Assembly: GCF_032594355.1 (NCBI RefSeq)
Contig: NZ_CP131061.1
Span: forward strand, 1,240,001 to 1,304,000
Direction of reading: 5' to 3'
Source: Methanolapillus ohkumae
GTDB lineage: Archaea; Halobacteriota; Methanosarcinia; Methanosarcinales; Methanosarcinaceae
DNA: 64,000 bases
The translations under genes and the position numbers were made by a program. The notes under the pieces were generated by a model, which had not been told where the DNA came from, ran no database searches, and worked only from the letters and a program-made list of their open reading frames with translations. Positions 43,508-53,367 of this stretch are shown in pieces (the stretch's first letter is position 1; each line of letters begins with the position of its first letter).

Positions 43508-43657
43508 TTACTTTTTATATTCGGTGTATCCGCATTTTCCGCAGCTGTTTCTGTTTTTGTGTTCCGAGAGGAAAACGCCCGGTCCGCATTTCGGACAGAA
43601 TTTGTGGGTTCGGGTAATGGTTTGTCCTTCGACTTTGTAGTAATTCTTAACAGACAT
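43508..43657 (-). CDS. rps27ae: 30S ribosomal protein S27ae (eS31)
   Basis: 49 residues. The zinc ribbon CPKCGPGVFLSEHKNRNSCGKC with four Cys and the C-terminal GYTEY is eS31. Too short for routine ORF calling, but position (five bases after rps24e) and sequence are unambiguous. Confidence 0.95.
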   Translation of the reverse strand: MSVKNYYKVEGQTITRTHKFCPKCGPGVFLSEHKNRNSCGKCGYTEYKK

Positions 43658-43662
43658 GCGAC

Positions 43663-43971
43663 TCACTCCGCTTTTTCGGCGCCATCTTCAGCAGCCGGGT
43701 TTGCATTTCTTTTGAGCATGTATTCTCTTTCGACTTGTTTCATGCGGTCGGCAGAGTCATAAATTTTGGCGTATCCGCAGGCTTCTTGAAGACCGAAGAC
43801 GGATTCCATTTTTTGAACCATGGTTAAATCCAAGTCGCAGTTCAAAAGAGCGGCTAATTTTTGTCGAACATCAATACGGGATGGGGTCGGACCTTCATAT
43901 TTCACGGTGAAATCCAGTTCGCGACGATTTAACAATTTATTTTTTTCGTCTTTTACAATTATAATTTCCAT
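43663..43971 (-). CDS. rps24e: 30S ribosomal protein S24e (eS24)
   Basis: 102 residues: NKLLNRRELDFTVKYEGPTP, SRIDVRQKLAALLN and QEACGYAKIYDSADRMKQVE match archaeal eS24. The C-terminus ends in an acidic Ala/Glu tail. Confidence 0.95.
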   Translation of the reverse strand: MEIIIVKDEKNKLLNRRELDFTVKYEGPTPSRIDVRQKLAALLNCDLDLTMVQKMESVFGLQEACGYAKIYDSADRMKQVEREYMLKRNANPAAEDGAEKAE

Positions 43972-44179
43972 GATAATCCCTCAAAACCAACGAAATGGTT
44001 TGTTGTTATTTGGATTAAGCGAATTTGAAAGGAGATTATCAAATATAAAGTTTTAGCATAAAAAATTAAAAACCAAAAATCTTTTAATTTGATAAAAATA
44101 TGAAAAGAAAAATGAATAGAAAAGGAGAATAAAAAGAATAGAAAAGGAGAATAAAAAAAGAATAAAGAAGAGATAAAAA

Positions 44180-44800
44180 TCAAAATATTTTTCCCAAAAA
44201 TGTGTCCACTTCTGCGGAAAGAGCCTCTTTGGAAACCCCGGTTGCCGTTGTTTTAGCATTTTTGACGTCTAAAATTTGGCGGAAAAATTTGGTCATTTCC
44301 TCTTTTTTGACATCAGTCACCACAACCGCCACCATACCTTCATCCGGCTGCCCGTAAAGGACAACTGAATCGGGTTTGGAAAACGCGATGACCGGAATTG
44401 TCGCAAGATCTTCCTCGCCATCGACACAAATTCGAATATCCTCCGAAGAATTCAAGGCTTTTTGAACCGCCAAAACCATTTCATCTGAAATGGTACCGGC
44501 CGGATTTTTAACGCGGACATCGCAATAATTGGAATGAGAGGCGGGCGAAATAATTTCTGACACAGGAAGACGTTTTGTCAGACGATCGACCAAGCACAAT
44601 TTCGGAAAAATACCGGCACTGATTAAATTGTAAGTCGTCACGTCACCAACGGAAATGACAGGCACTTTTTTGCCGGCTGCGTCCGTCAAAAGCGGACGGA
44701 TTTGATTAATGACTTCCGGACCATTTCCAGGAAAGAGTTTACCGTACGGATTTTTTAAAAAAGGACGTAGTTCCGCCGGCAAATCAAAATACAGATTCAA
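44180..44800 (-). CDS. GTP-dependent dephospho-CoA kinase (DUF359)
   Basis: 206 residues: ISVGDVTTYNLISAGIFPKL, LVDRLTKR, KNPAGTISDE and VDGEEDLATIPVI are the DUF359 motifs shown to phosphorylate dephospho-CoA with GTP in archaea, the last step of CoA synthesis. One base after spt4, the standard archaeal order. Confidence 0.92.
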   Translation of the reverse strand: MNLYFDLPAELRPFLKNPYGKLFPGNGPEVINQIRPLLTDAAGKKVPVISVGDVTTYNLISAGIFPKLCLVDRLTKRLPVSEIISPASHSNYCDVRVKNPAGTISDEMVLAVQKALNSSEDIRICVDGEEDLATIPVIAFSKPDSVVLYGQPDEGMVAVVVTDVKKEEMTKFFRQILDVKNAKTTATGVSKEALSAEVDTFLGKIF

Positions 44801-44801
44801 C

Positions 44802-44990
44802 TCACCGCACCTTCAACGCATATTTGTCGGCCAAATCAACATTCATACGCTTTGCGATTTCGGATCTTTTCGGATCGATGATGACAACAAGACCCATCCA
44901 TTCGTCCGCCAAATCTCCGGAGCCGCACATTTCGCATGTTTCGGAATTGACAATCAACCTCATGCATTTTCGGCATACTTTTTCCGCCAT
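44802..44990 (-). CDS. spt4: Transcription elongation factor Spt4 (RpoE2)
   Basis: 62 residues from ATG 44990, which has GGAGATAT upstream; a longer reading to 45047 is not supported. Zinc ribbon CRKCMRLI then CEMCGSGDLADEWMG. Partner of Spt5 on RNA polymerase. Confidence 0.95.
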   Translation of the reverse strand: MAEKVCRKCMRLIVNSETCEMCGSGDLADEWMGLVVIIDPKRSEIAKRMNVDLADKYALKVR

Positions 44991-45061
44991 AATATATCTC
45001 CTGTTATTGAATAATTTTGATTGATAAAATGTAAAATGAATAAACAAAATAAATCTTGGAT

Positions 45062-45664
45062 TTAGTTGTTTTCTTCTTTTTTGCCGCCTTTTTTAGGTTT
45101 CGCGCCTTTGCCATCGCCTTTTTCGCGCGCTTCTTCAATCCATTGGAGTTTTCCAAGCGCGGTCTGACGCATCGTCATACCGATTTTGCTTTCGCGCGGG
45201 TCACGTTCATTGATGCTGACGGCCACAATTCTCGCACGGACATGGTCGCCTTCTCCCAATGATTTCTTACCGGTTTTTGCGATTAAGCGTCCGTTTTTGG
45301 CATCATAAGACATGAACTCGTCTGTGATTTGACTGACGTGCAAAAGTCCGTCCATCGGACCGATACCGACGAAAACACCAAAACTGACCGTTTCTAAGAT
45401 TTCACCTTCGATAACTTCTTGATTTTCCGGCATGAACATAACCGCTTTAAACGTCACATCATAGTAAACGGCTCCGTCGCCATACAGAATGTGCCCTTCG
45501 CCAATCTCGTCCACACCACAAACAGCGACAAGACAGCCGATTTTTTTGTCGACCTTTCCTTCCAATTTGTTTTTCAGTGCTTTTTTGACGTTTTCTTCCA
45601 CGTCTTCGCCAAGAAGAGTCGGATCAATACGGACCGTGTCGACGAGTGTCATTAATTTATACAT
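45062..45664 (-). CDS. rpo7: RNA polymerase subunit Rpo7 (RpoE)
   Basis: 200 residues from ATG 45664; AGGTGA lies eight bases upstream and contains an alternative in-frame GTG (45676). N-terminal RNP-like domain (MYKLMTLVDTVRIDP) and C-terminal S1/OB domain (VEGEILETVSFGVFVGI pattern, GLLHVSQITDEF). C-terminus ends in a Lys/Gly-rich tail. Forms the stalk with Rpo4. Confidence 0.95.
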   Translation of the reverse strand: MYKLMTLVDTVRIDPTLLGEDVEENVKKALKNKLEGKVDKKIGCLVAVCGVDEIGEGHILYGDGAVYYDVTFKAVMFMPENQEVIEGEILETVSFGVFVGIGPMDGLLHVSQITDEFMSYDAKNGRLIAKTGKKSLGEGDHVRARIVAVSINERDPRESKIGMTMRQTALGKLQWIEEAREKGDGKGAKPKKGGKKEENN

Positions 45665-45877
45665 AAATTGGTTCACCTGGATTTCTGCGCGAAAAATTCC
45701 CGTTTCTTAAAATGTAAATTTAAAATTTAAATATTAAATGTAATCAAAATCAAAATTTCAATTTTTGAAATAAATGAAAAATGGATGATAAATGAGCATA
45801 AATAAATGAATTGATATAAAAGAGTTTTTGAATTTGGATTTTTGGAAACTATTGAAAGCTGTTTGAAATTGTTGAAA

Positions 45878-46327
45878 TTATTTTTGATCGATAAAATCCA
45901 GCCGGCTTGTTTGGCGCATGGAAATGACTGAAATTCCATTGTCGATCAATTGTTTTCGAAGATTTGCGTCATTGGTCAGCACCGGTAATTTGTACCGAGA
46001 AGAAATTTCCAAAATGATACGGTCCGCATATTTTTTTTGAGATTTTTGGAGATCATCCGCCACTAAAATATCACACAACGAACTTTTGGCCATGGACGCG
46101 GCCACCTTTGCCGCTTTTTTGTCAGCGCCGGTTACCTTTTTGGAAATATTTTCAAGTTCGGCGATGACGACCGCGGGAACGATGAATTTTGAAAATCCGA
46201 GCCTTTGAAGTTCCGAAAAAATGTCGATTCCGAATTGAACCGGAATCATAAAACCATTGGTGTCAATAAGAACACACGGCTTTTCCAAAATCATTTTTTC
46301 AAAATCAGTCTTCGATAATTCCGACAC
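45878..46327 (-). CDS. Fcf1-like PIN domain ribonuclease
   Basis: 149 residues from GTG 46327, overlapping the aIF2-gamma end by 23 bases; ATG 46294 is an alternative without a good ribosome site. PIN acidic residues: VLIDTNGFM, VVIAELENI, VTGADKKAAK, LTNDANLRK. The family (COG1412) resembles Fcf1/Utp23, nucleases of rRNA processing, and sits between aIF2-gamma and rpo7 in many archaea. Confidence 0.88.
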   Translation of the reverse strand: MSELSKTDFEKMILEKPCVLIDTNGFMIPVQFGIDIFSELQRLGFSKFIVPAVVIAELENISKKVTGADKKAAKVAASMAKSSLCDILVADDLQKSQKKYADRIILEISSRYKLPVLTNDANLRKQLIDNGISVISMRQTSRLDFIDQK

Positions 46328-47531
46328 CGATTAAACGCCACCTGGAATCAATCCGTCTGCTGATGGCGACGTGCGCGCCGTTTTCCACGCAAACCGGCCG
46401 TTTTAATTTGACTTCCGCAACGCCTTTTCGGACACTTGTGACAACGCCGACGGTGGTCGCGGTTCCGATGTTGAGCATCAGCGGCTCACTGGTTTTAATT
46501 TCATTGATTTCCGCTTCGTTGGTCACGCCAACCACGCGTTTTAAAAGATCCAATTTCATTAAAAACCCGTCTCTTGTCGGGGGAAGTGTTCCCGGCTTTC
46601 CAACCACTTGTCCGGTTAAGGAGTCACCTTTCGTTAAAAACGGATCCAGGGTGGTCCCCAGCGCCAAAAGTCCGCCCGGAAGCGCTTTTTTCACTTTGGA
46701 TTTGCCGGCGTGAATTTCGGTGATTTTGGTCTGAATCGGCTCCCAGCGGGTCATTCCATCGGATGTGATTTTAAGTCCCGGCCGGATTTCCACGTCGTCG
46801 CCTTCTTTAAAAGTGCCTTGAGTGAGTGTGCCGCCGATGACGCCGCCTTTGATTTCTTCATATGTAAAACCCGGGTGGTTGATGTCAAACGAGCGGGCGA
46901 TAAGCATTTGCGTTTCTTTTTCCGCTTTGTGTTCCGGAACCGGAATGTAAGTGTCCAACGCCTGAATCAAGGCATCGATATTGATATTTTGCTGCGCGGA
47001 AATGGGAATAATCGGGGCTTTCTCCGCCACCGTTCCTTTAACAAACTCTTTGATTTCCTTGTAGTGTTCCAAAACCCGTTCGCGGGAAACCAAGTCGATT
47101 TTGTTTTGCACAATCACGACATTTTTAATGCCGATGATGTTGAGCGCCATTAAGTGTTCTTTCGTTTGCGGCTGTGGGCATTTTTCGTTGGCGGCAATGA
47201 CCAGCATCGCGCCATCCATAATCGCAGCGCCCGAAAGCATGGTCGCCATCAAAGTTTCGTGTCCCGGCGCATCGACGAAGGAGACTGTTTTGGCTTCTTC
47301 TGTTTTTCCGCCGCAGTGCGGGCATTTTTTCTCAACGGAATAGCAATCCGGCTCCGCACACGTCGGGCATTTCCGAAAAACCGTATCGGCATAACCGAGA
47401 CGGATGGAAATTCCGCGTTTGATTTCTTCGCTGTGGGTGTCCGTCCACACGCCGGATAAAGCCTTAACGAGTGTTGTTTTTCCATGGTCGACGTGTCCGA
47501 CCATTCCGATATTTAAACTGGGTTGCGCCAT
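46305..47531 (-). CDS. eif2g: Translation initiation factor 2 subunit gamma
   Basis: 408 residues. GTPase motifs GHVDHGKTTL, DAPGHETLMATML, QNKIDLV; zinc knuckle CPTCAEPDC with KKCPHCGG between G2 and G3. Domains II and III end in RRIDSRWRLIGVG. Carries initiator tRNA to the small subunit. First gene of the cluster; AT-rich upstream region has a TATA-like TATATATTTTAAAA at about 47750-47765. Confidence 0.97.
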   Translation of the reverse strand: MAQPSLNIGMVGHVDHGKTTLVKALSGVWTDTHSEEIKRGISIRLGYADTVFRKCPTCAEPDCYSVEKKCPHCGGKTEEAKTVSFVDAPGHETLMATMLSGAAIMDGAMLVIAANEKCPQPQTKEHLMALNIIGIKNVVIVQNKIDLVSRERVLEHYKEIKEFVKGTVAEKAPIIPISAQQNINIDALIQALDTYIPVPEHKAEKETQMLIARSFDINHPGFTYEEIKGGVIGGTLTQGTFKEGDDVEIRPGLKITSDGMTRWEPIQTKITEIHAGKSKVKKALPGGLLALGTTLDPFLTKGDSLTGQVVGKPGTLPPTRDGFLMKLDLLKRVVGVTNEAEINEIKTSEPLMLNIGTATTVGVVTSVRKGVAEVKLKRPVCVENGAHVAISRRIDSRWRLIGVGIIED

Positions 47532-48157
47532 GGTAATTTCCCTCCGGGGGCAAAACCGCCCGAATAAAATAAAGTTGATAATACAATGTGATAAACAATG
47601 AATAAAGTTAATGATAAATGAATAAAATATTGAAAAAGATGATTGACATCAAAAAATGAGACTCAACCGATTGAAAAAACAGTTTTTCAATTTAATTTTT
47701 CCGCATAACTGCGATGCTGCAATATTGTATTTGAGTTAATACTTGGGCTTTTAAAATATATAATGATTCTTAAAGGTTATGGTAAAATGAGACTTAAAAG
47801 ATAAAAACGAAAAAGTTTAAAAAATCAATTTAGTTTAGAAAATCAAATTTAATCGACGTTTTAAACAGGTCAATTTTATGTATTAATCCAATAATGAATT
47901 CAAAGTTTGTCTGTTAAATTTTTCTTAATTTTTAAGTTTTTTTCAAGTCTGTTTGAATTTTTCATAATTTTTAAGTTTTTTTTAAGTCTGTTTGAAATTT
48001 TCATAATTTTTAAGTTTTTTTCAAGTCTGTTTGAAAGACAGTATAATTAATAAATTAAAAAAAATATAAAAGTGGAAGAAAAATAGAATAAAAAAACTAA
48101 TAAAAACATGATCAAGTAAAAACAAAAATTAAATTAAAAAATAAAAAATTGTGAGTT
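47532..48157. other. Intergenic region with promoter and tandem repeat
   Basis: About 625 bases. Right of the aIF2-gamma ATG: leader with a GGGCGGTTTTGCCC hairpin (about 47545-47562), TATA-like box near 47755, then a 38-39-bp repeat (47909-48063). 48060-48150 is A-rich, upstream of the convergent-side purP end. Confidence 0.6.
47909..48037. repeat. Tandem repeat, 38-39 bp x 3.3
   Basis: Units starting GTCTGTTTGAATTTTTCATA and continuing ATTTTTAAGTTTTTTTCAA; three full copies plus a partial. Confidence 0.85.
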
Positions 48158-49321
48158 TTAAGTCACAATTTTATCCAATTTGTCCGCTTCAATCGCGCGC
48201 CGGACCTCATATGCAATCCGGCGTCCGGTGCTCATCGGTTTTCTCCAGGTCGCGTTTCCATACGGGTGGCCGACCGACATGTGCACGTTGGTGCCGCCGC
48301 CGACACGGGGCGCCACATCATAAATGTAGAAATTCAAGTCTTTGTCCACACAGGTTTGCAGGCAGAACGGCCCGATAATGCCCGGATCGTAGTGTTTTTT
48401 ACTCGCTTCGACAAATTTTTCCGCCATCTCAAACACATTTTCAAGCAGAGATTCACGCAGCGTTGCCGAGTTGTGTCCGCAAACGGTGTATTCCGGCGTG
48501 ATTTGCGCGCCTTGAAGTTTCATTTGCTGCGGCGCCGGCAAGCGGGTGTGCCCATCCAGACTGGTTTCAAAGCGCCAGTCAATTCCCAAAATCTCAATCG
48601 GGCTCATTTCCTCTTCAATCGGGGAATAAAACATGTCGAAATTAAAAACGGGACCGATAATGTAGCGCTCAATCCGGGCACCGGACAATGCTTCTTTTGT
48701 GATGACGCCTTGCTGAATCAACCGGTTGGATTTCTCCAAATATTCTTCGTAGCTGGCCGCCGTGAAAAAGCCGCGCTCTAATTTTTTAACAGCATGCGGC
48801 AACTTGACCATCACAAGTGCGTCGATATCTTCCGGATTGTCAATTTTTTCCGGGAAGGGGAGGCCTGCTTTTTCCAAAATCCAGTAATAGCTTTGGGATT
48901 CCGAACGCTCTTCACTGCGAAGCATGTTGCGGCTGCCGAGAATCGGAACTTTAAAATCAGATTCAATCGCGTCAATGCTGCAATACGATGTAAAAGAGCG
49001 GTTGGGAACCATAAGGACGCTGTCTTCCAATATTTTTTGCTGGTTTTCCGGGCGTAAAATTTCATTGAAATTGTCGTAGACGACGGCCTCATCCACAATT
49101 CCACGGATGAGATTTCCTTGGGAATCGCGCTGTGACTTGAAATATTTGGAATACGTCAAATCGCGTCCTTTTTTACAAAACGCAACCGTTTTAAAATTTT
49201 CTTCAGCGGCGCCGTCGCACACATCCAACCCGGAGTGAGACGCAATGGTTCCGATTTTAATCTTTTCCGGATTGTTGTAATACTTGTCAATCGTTTCTTT
49301 GATTTGGTTTTTTGAAATCAT
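48158..49321 (-). CDS. purP: 5-formaminoimidazole-4-carboxamide ribonucleotide synthetase
   Basis: 387 residues from ATG 49321, six bases after AGGTG. PurP converts AICAR with formate and ATP to FAICAR, the archaeal folate-independent route in purine synthesis. N-terminal IGTIASHSGLDVCDGAAEE, ATP-grasp segments MVKLPHAVKKLERGFFTA, IERYIIGPVFNFDMFYSP, EILGIDWRFETSLDGHTRLP and C-terminal DVAPRVGGGTNVHMSVGHPY are all present. Confidence 0.95.
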   Translation of the reverse strand: MISKNQIKETIDKYYNNPEKIKIGTIASHSGLDVCDGAAEENFKTVAFCKKGRDLTYSKYFKSQRDSQGNLIRGIVDEAVVYDNFNEILRPENQQKILEDSVLMVPNRSFTSYCSIDAIESDFKVPILGSRNMLRSEERSESQSYYWILEKAGLPFPEKIDNPEDIDALVMVKLPHAVKKLERGFFTAASYEEYLEKSNRLIQQGVITKEALSGARIERYIIGPVFNFDMFYSPIEEEMSPIEILGIDWRFETSLDGHTRLPAPQQMKLQGAQITPEYTVCGHNSATLRESLLENVFEMAEKFVEASKKHYDPGIIGPFCLQTCVDKDLNFYIYDVAPRVGGGTNVHMSVGHPYGNATWRKPMSTGRRIAYEVRRAIEADKLDKIVT

Positions 49322-49469
49322 GAAAAACACCTGCGATCAATCTGTAAATATTTGAAATTTGTAATCACTTATAAGAATTAATTTTTGGTAAATAAAAACC
49401 GACTTATAAAAAGGAATTGTTCAAACATCTTTCCTTTTGATTTTTGGAAATCTTTTCGAAAACAGACAA

Positions 49470-50270
49470 TTACGGGACAAACAGGACATCAAGAAGCGTT
49501 CCCGTTACATAAACTTCAATGGCGGCCGCAACAAGCAGCATCGGAACAATCAAATAAAAATATCCGTACCCGGCCTTGGAGAGTTCTTTGAAAAATGAAG
49601 CCCATGTCACTTTCCGGCCGACTAATTTTGAAAAGACCACCGCTCCTAACCGGACCCCGACCCCCGCCGCCAAAACAATAGCCGGAAGTTCAAGAATTCC
49701 GTGCGGCAGAATGCCGACCAAAAGATAGGAAAGTCCTTGCGTTCGGACAATGTATTCGGACACAATACCAATCATCAAGCCGTTTGCGATTGCGATGAAC
49801 AGGGGAAAGAGTCCCAAAACAATACCAAAAGCGATGGCAAAAAGAGCGATCCGCGCATTGTTGAAAAAAATTTGGAGGAAGAGCTGAAACGAATCATCCA
49901 TGTTCATGCCGCTCATGGCTTGTTCAATCGTTTTCATCAATTCATCGGATAGTTCCGGATTAGACCCGGAAATGAAATAACCGACCGCAAAGCAAATTAC
50001 AAGAACGACGGCCATCCAAATCGTATAAATCCGGTTGTCGCCCCAAAATTCGGAAATCCGCTCTTTATAGCCGATTTTTTTTTGAGGAATCGGGTCTCCC
50101 CAAGCCGGGTCCGGATAAAACGCGCCGGAGTTTTTCGAGCCGATATCCTCCGGATTTTTATTCATCGAATCGCCATTCTTCGAATCGTTTTGTACCGAAT
50201 CCGAGTTCACCGGATTTATTTTTTCCGGTTCACTTGAAATCGGTTCGTGTCTGTCTTTGCTGCTGTCCAT
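49470..50270 (-). CDS. SpoIIM/DUF95-family membrane protein
   Basis: 266 residues. A hydrophilic N-terminus of about 70 residues rich in Ser/Asn/Asp (MDSSKDRHEPISSEPEKINP) precedes five helices. The core NNARIALFAIAFGIVLGLFP, NGLMIGIVSEYIV and LPHGILELPAIVLAAGVGVR is the SpoIIM pattern. In bacteria SpoIIM acts in forespore engulfment; archaeal homologues have an unknown envelope function. Pairs with the DUF63 gene, 17 bases apart. Confidence 0.88.
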   Translation of the reverse strand: MDSSKDRHEPISSEPEKINPVNSDSVQNDSKNGDSMNKNPEDIGSKNSGAFYPDPAWGDPIPQKKIGYKERISEFWGDNRIYTIWMAVVLVICFAVGYFISGSNPELSDELMKTIEQAMSGMNMDDSFQLFLQIFFNNARIALFAIAFGIVLGLFPLFIAIANGLMIGIVSEYIVRTQGLSYLLVGILPHGILELPAIVLAAGVGVRLGAVVFSKLVGRKVTWASFFKELSKAGYGYFYLIVPMLLVAAAIEVYVTGTLLDVLFVP

Positions 50271-50287
50271 AATTTCCCTCCCGTTTT

Positions 50288-51154
50288 TTAAATTCCAAAG
50301 AATACACGCAAAGAATTGCGGATGGCCGGCGCAAGTCCGAGTATGATAATCACGAATTTGATCGCGTTTTTAATCGTTTCCAGTTGATCTTTGTCTTCGC
50401 CGGTACTTTCGGCATCCAGTCCCTTGTCCAAAATCCAAACCACAATCATGAAAATCGCGATTTTTAACGGATACATAACCAGGGCGGACCCGGTTAAATC
50501 AATAAGATAAGACGGAAGCACGTGTTTTTCATAATACCCGAAAACTTCAATTCCAATGACCGTTGACGTGGCATCCATCAAATGTGCCATTAAAATCGAC
50601 AGGTTTAATTTGTCGGAATAAATGGTACTGCCCAGCTTCTTTGCGGCGAGACCGAAAAGCGCGGTCAATGTAAATCCGACACCGACAACCGCAATCGGAA
50701 CCCACCAATGAGCAACATCGTTGGTGACAAAAAGAACGCCAAATACGGCAACCGCCAAAAAGCAGCCGATGGCGGCAAATGGCCGGTGAAAAGAGGGGAC
50801 AAATTTAAATTTTTGAAGGAGCAGCGACACCAACAAACATAAAACGGTGACAAGAAAGACAAAGAAATAAATATTTGGCGTAATTAAAACGTAACTGTAC
50901 GGCGCGGTAATGACACCGGAATCTCCGACCACCCGCAAAGACGCGCCGGCGACCACATACGGCAACGCCGCGAGAATAAAATTTTTATCGACGGAAATTT
51001 TCATTTTCCGAAGCGTGTAAATAATAAAATAGACAGCAATTCCGAGAATGATCGCCCACGTCAATGTATTAAAAACGTTGTAGCCGGAATCATAAAGGAC
51101 CGGATTGATGTAATATGTATAAATAAAATCGGTCAGTGTTTCAGTAAAAGACAT
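50288..51154 (-). CDS. DUF63 family membrane protein
   Basis: 288 residues from ATG 51154 with GGAACGG upstream. About eight helices; typical segments FNTLTWAIILGIAVYFIIYT, AALPYVVAGASLRVVGDSG, HLMDATSTVIGIEVFGYYEKH and DKGLDAESTGEDKDQLETIK. Archaeal family of unknown function, with conserved Asp/Glu/His in the membrane region hinting at ion or metal coordination. Confidence 0.88.
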   Translation of the reverse strand: MSFTETLTDFIYTYYINPVLYDSGYNVFNTLTWAIILGIAVYFIIYTLRKMKISVDKNFILAALPYVVAGASLRVVGDSGVITAPYSYVLITPNIYFFVFLVTVLCLLVSLLLQKFKFVPSFHRPFAAIGCFLAVAVFGVLFVTNDVAHWWVPIAVVGVGFTLTALFGLAAKKLGSTIYSDKLNLSILMAHLMDATSTVIGIEVFGYYEKHVLPSYLIDLTGSALVMYPLKIAIFMIVVWILDKGLDAESTGEDKDQLETIKNAIKFVIIILGLAPAIRNSLRVFFGI

Positions 51155-51584
51155 AATTTTTCCGTTCCAAGAAAGAATATCCAATAAAATCTAAAAGTAC
51201 AATCTGTAATTAATGTAATTTCTGTAAGGATGACAGCATTAATACTATAAAAAGATACAATTTGAAAAGACACCATTTGAAAAGACATACATAATGAATA
51301 CAACCCATGAGGACTGCAAAACATTATGAATCATGAGGACTGCAAAACATTACGAATCATGAGGACTGCAAAACATTATGAATCATGAGGACTGCAAAAC
51401 ATTACGAATCATGAGGACTGCAAAACATTATGATAACAAATGATTGTGTGTTTAAAATGAATTTATGGGACAGCATGCTTTATATTCATTCGTTCATATT
51501 TATTTAGAAATAAGGCAAAATTTTCACGTACGGATTTTCATGTGGATTTTAAAATTATTGAAAAACCAATCAGGAATCATGCAA
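51155..51584. other. Divergent intergenic region
   Basis: About 430 bases between DUF63 and G1P dehydrogenase genes. Contains a 26-bp repeat (51306-51432). TTTATATTCATTCG at 51479-51492 is a plausible TATA for the downstream gene. Confidence 0.6.
51306..51432. repeat. Tandem repeat, 26 bp x 5
   Basis: CATGAGGACTGCAAAACATT plus A(T/C)GAAT, five copies; copies strictly alternate ATG and ACG at the variable position, suggesting amplification of a 52-bp dimer. No spacers. Confidence 0.92.
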
Positions 51585-52700
51585 ATGAGCAATTTAAAAG
51601 AACAAAAGGGGCAATCTTCTTTTCCGGGAGGCCAATGGCGGGAGGATGAGCTTCGGGAATCCAAATGGATGCAGTTTCCACGGGAAGTCATCATCGGAAA
51701 CGATGTTTTAAAAGAAACGCCGGCGGTTCTTCAAAAATTAAAATTGACCGGAAAGACATTCATCGTCACCGGAAAAAATACGGCGGATGTTGCCGGAAAC
51801 CTGATTCTCGATATTTTGGAAAAAAGCGGGAACGACTGCTATGTTTATAAATCCGAAAGGGCCTCGATTGAGGAAGTGGAAAAAATTACGGCCATCGCAC
51901 ATGATTTTAAGCCAATGAGTTTTTTGGGTGTCGGAAGCGGACGGTCCATTGATTTGGCAAAATTGGCATCCAAACGCTGTGATGTTCCGTTTCTCAGCGT
52001 TCCGACCGCTGCGTCTCATGACGGAATTGCGTCATCCCGCGCATCGATTCATTCGGATGAAAAATCTGAATCTTATGAAGCCCAGGCGCCAATTGCCGTT
52101 ATTGCGGACACGGGAATTATTTCCCGCGCCCCTTTCCGGCTTCTTGCGGCCGGCTGCGGAGATGTGATTTCCAATTGCACCTCTGTTTTGGATTGGGAAC
52201 TCGCAAGCCGCCATCAAAATGAGCCTTTTAGTGACTCTGCCGCGCTGATGTCTAAAATGAGCGCGGAAATGATTATGGACTCGGCAGGGCTCATTCGTCC
52301 GGGGCTTGACAGTTCCGCGCGGTTGGTGGTCAAAGCACTCGTTTTAAGCGGCGTCGCCATGAGCATTGCGGGCTCTTCCCGGCCGGCGTCGGGCTCGGAA
52401 CACATGTTCAGCCACGCGCTGGACCGGATTGCCAAAAAGCCGGCGCTTCATGGCGAACAGTGTGCGATCGGTGCCATAATGATGATGTATTTGCATGGCG
52501 GTGACTGGAAAAAAATTCAAAACGCATTGATTCAAATCGGTGTGCCGACATCCGCCACGGAAATGGGAATTTCAAGCGAGGAAATCATTGAGGCGCTGCT
52601 TTTGGCGCCGACGATTCGTCCGGAGCGGTATACGATTTTGGGAACAGGACTTGCCCCGTCCGCCGCGGAAAAATTGGCAACAGTGACACAAGTGATTTAA
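51585..52700 (+). CDS. egsA: sn-Glycerol-1-phosphate dehydrogenase
   Basis: 371 residues from ATG 51585 with AGGA nine bases upstream; longer frames are unsupported. Reduces dihydroxyacetone phosphate to G1P, which sets the stereochemistry of archaeal lipids. Rossmann region FLGVGSGRSIDLAKLAS, TAASHDGIASS, Zn ligands in GCGDVISN, SEHMFSHALD and LHGEQCAIGAIMM. Extra ~25 residues at the N-terminus before WMQFPREVIIG are probably unstructured. Confidence 0.96.
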   Translation: MSNLKEQKGQSSFPGGQWREDELRESKWMQFPREVIIGNDVLKETPAVLQKLKLTGKTFIVTGKNTADVAGNLILDILEKSGNDCYVYKSERASIEEVEKITAIAHDFKPMSFLGVGSGRSIDLAKLASKRCDVPFLSVPTAASHDGIASSRASIHSDEKSESYEAQAPIAVIADTGIISRAPFRLLAAGCGDVISNCTSVLDWELASRHQNEPFSDSAALMSKMSAEMIMDSAGLIRPGLDSSARLVVKALVLSGVAMSIAGSSRPASGSEHMFSHALDRIAKKPALHGEQCAIGAIMMMYLHGGDWKKIQNALIQIGVPTSATEMGISSEEIIEALLLAPTIRPERYTILGTGLAPSAAEKLATVTQVI

Positions 52701-52860
52701 TAATTCCGGATTTTCAAAAAAAATGACAAAAGGTCATGACAAAAGATTAAAATCAAATAAACCAATCAGTCATCAGTTAAGTTTTCAAATTAATGTGATT
52801 TATCAAAGGTTTGAATTATTCCAAGAAATTAAGTGATATGAGGGATGCGAGGGAGAGGAA

Positions 52861-53307
52861 ATGGCGGCAGCTGTTAAAATTACGGTAATCGGTTCTCGTT
52901 TGGCGAAGCCCGGCGGTGAATTTTTCTTTATGCAGGAGACGGAAGAGTGCAAAAAATGCCAGGTGCGCGGCACTTGTTTGAATTTGGAATCCGGACGGAA
53001 ATATAAAATCACATCCATTCGAAACACCAATCATTTGACATGTGCGCTTCATGATGATGGCGTGATTGCGGTCGCGGTTGAAAACGCGCCGGTGGAAGCG
53101 TATGTGGATTCCAAAAAAGCGGTTTTAGGATCCAAAGTTGTATATGAGCCGATTTTTGTCCGAAAAGAAGAAGATGACGGCTTAAACTATGCTTTGTTCG
53201 CGCCCAAAGGATTGTTAAAAGGAGACAAATGTATTGTGGTTGACGCCTTTGAAGGGTTTGAAAAGGACGGCAAAACATATAAACGTGTCAACTTAGTTTT
53301 AGAGTAA
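52861..53307 (+). CDS. UPF0179 family protein
   Basis: 148 residues; GAGGGAGAGGAA ribosome site. KITVIGSRLAKPGGEFFFMQ, CKKCQVRGTCLNLE and ITSIRNTNHLTCALHDDGV are the family motifs; three to four Cys may bind a metal or Fe-S cluster. Archaeal, function unknown. Followed 60 bases on by DUF2150. Confidence 0.92.
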   Translation: MAAAVKITVIGSRLAKPGGEFFFMQETEECKKCQVRGTCLNLESGRKYKITSIRNTNHLTCALHDDGVIAVAVENAPVEAYVDSKKAVLGSKVVYEPIFVRKEEDDGLNYALFAPKGLLKGDKCIVVDAFEGFEKDGKTYKRVNLVLE

Positions 53308-53367
53308 TAAAATTTTAACAAAAAAATGAGAAAGACTGACAAAAAAATTTAACAAAAAGGTGAATCA

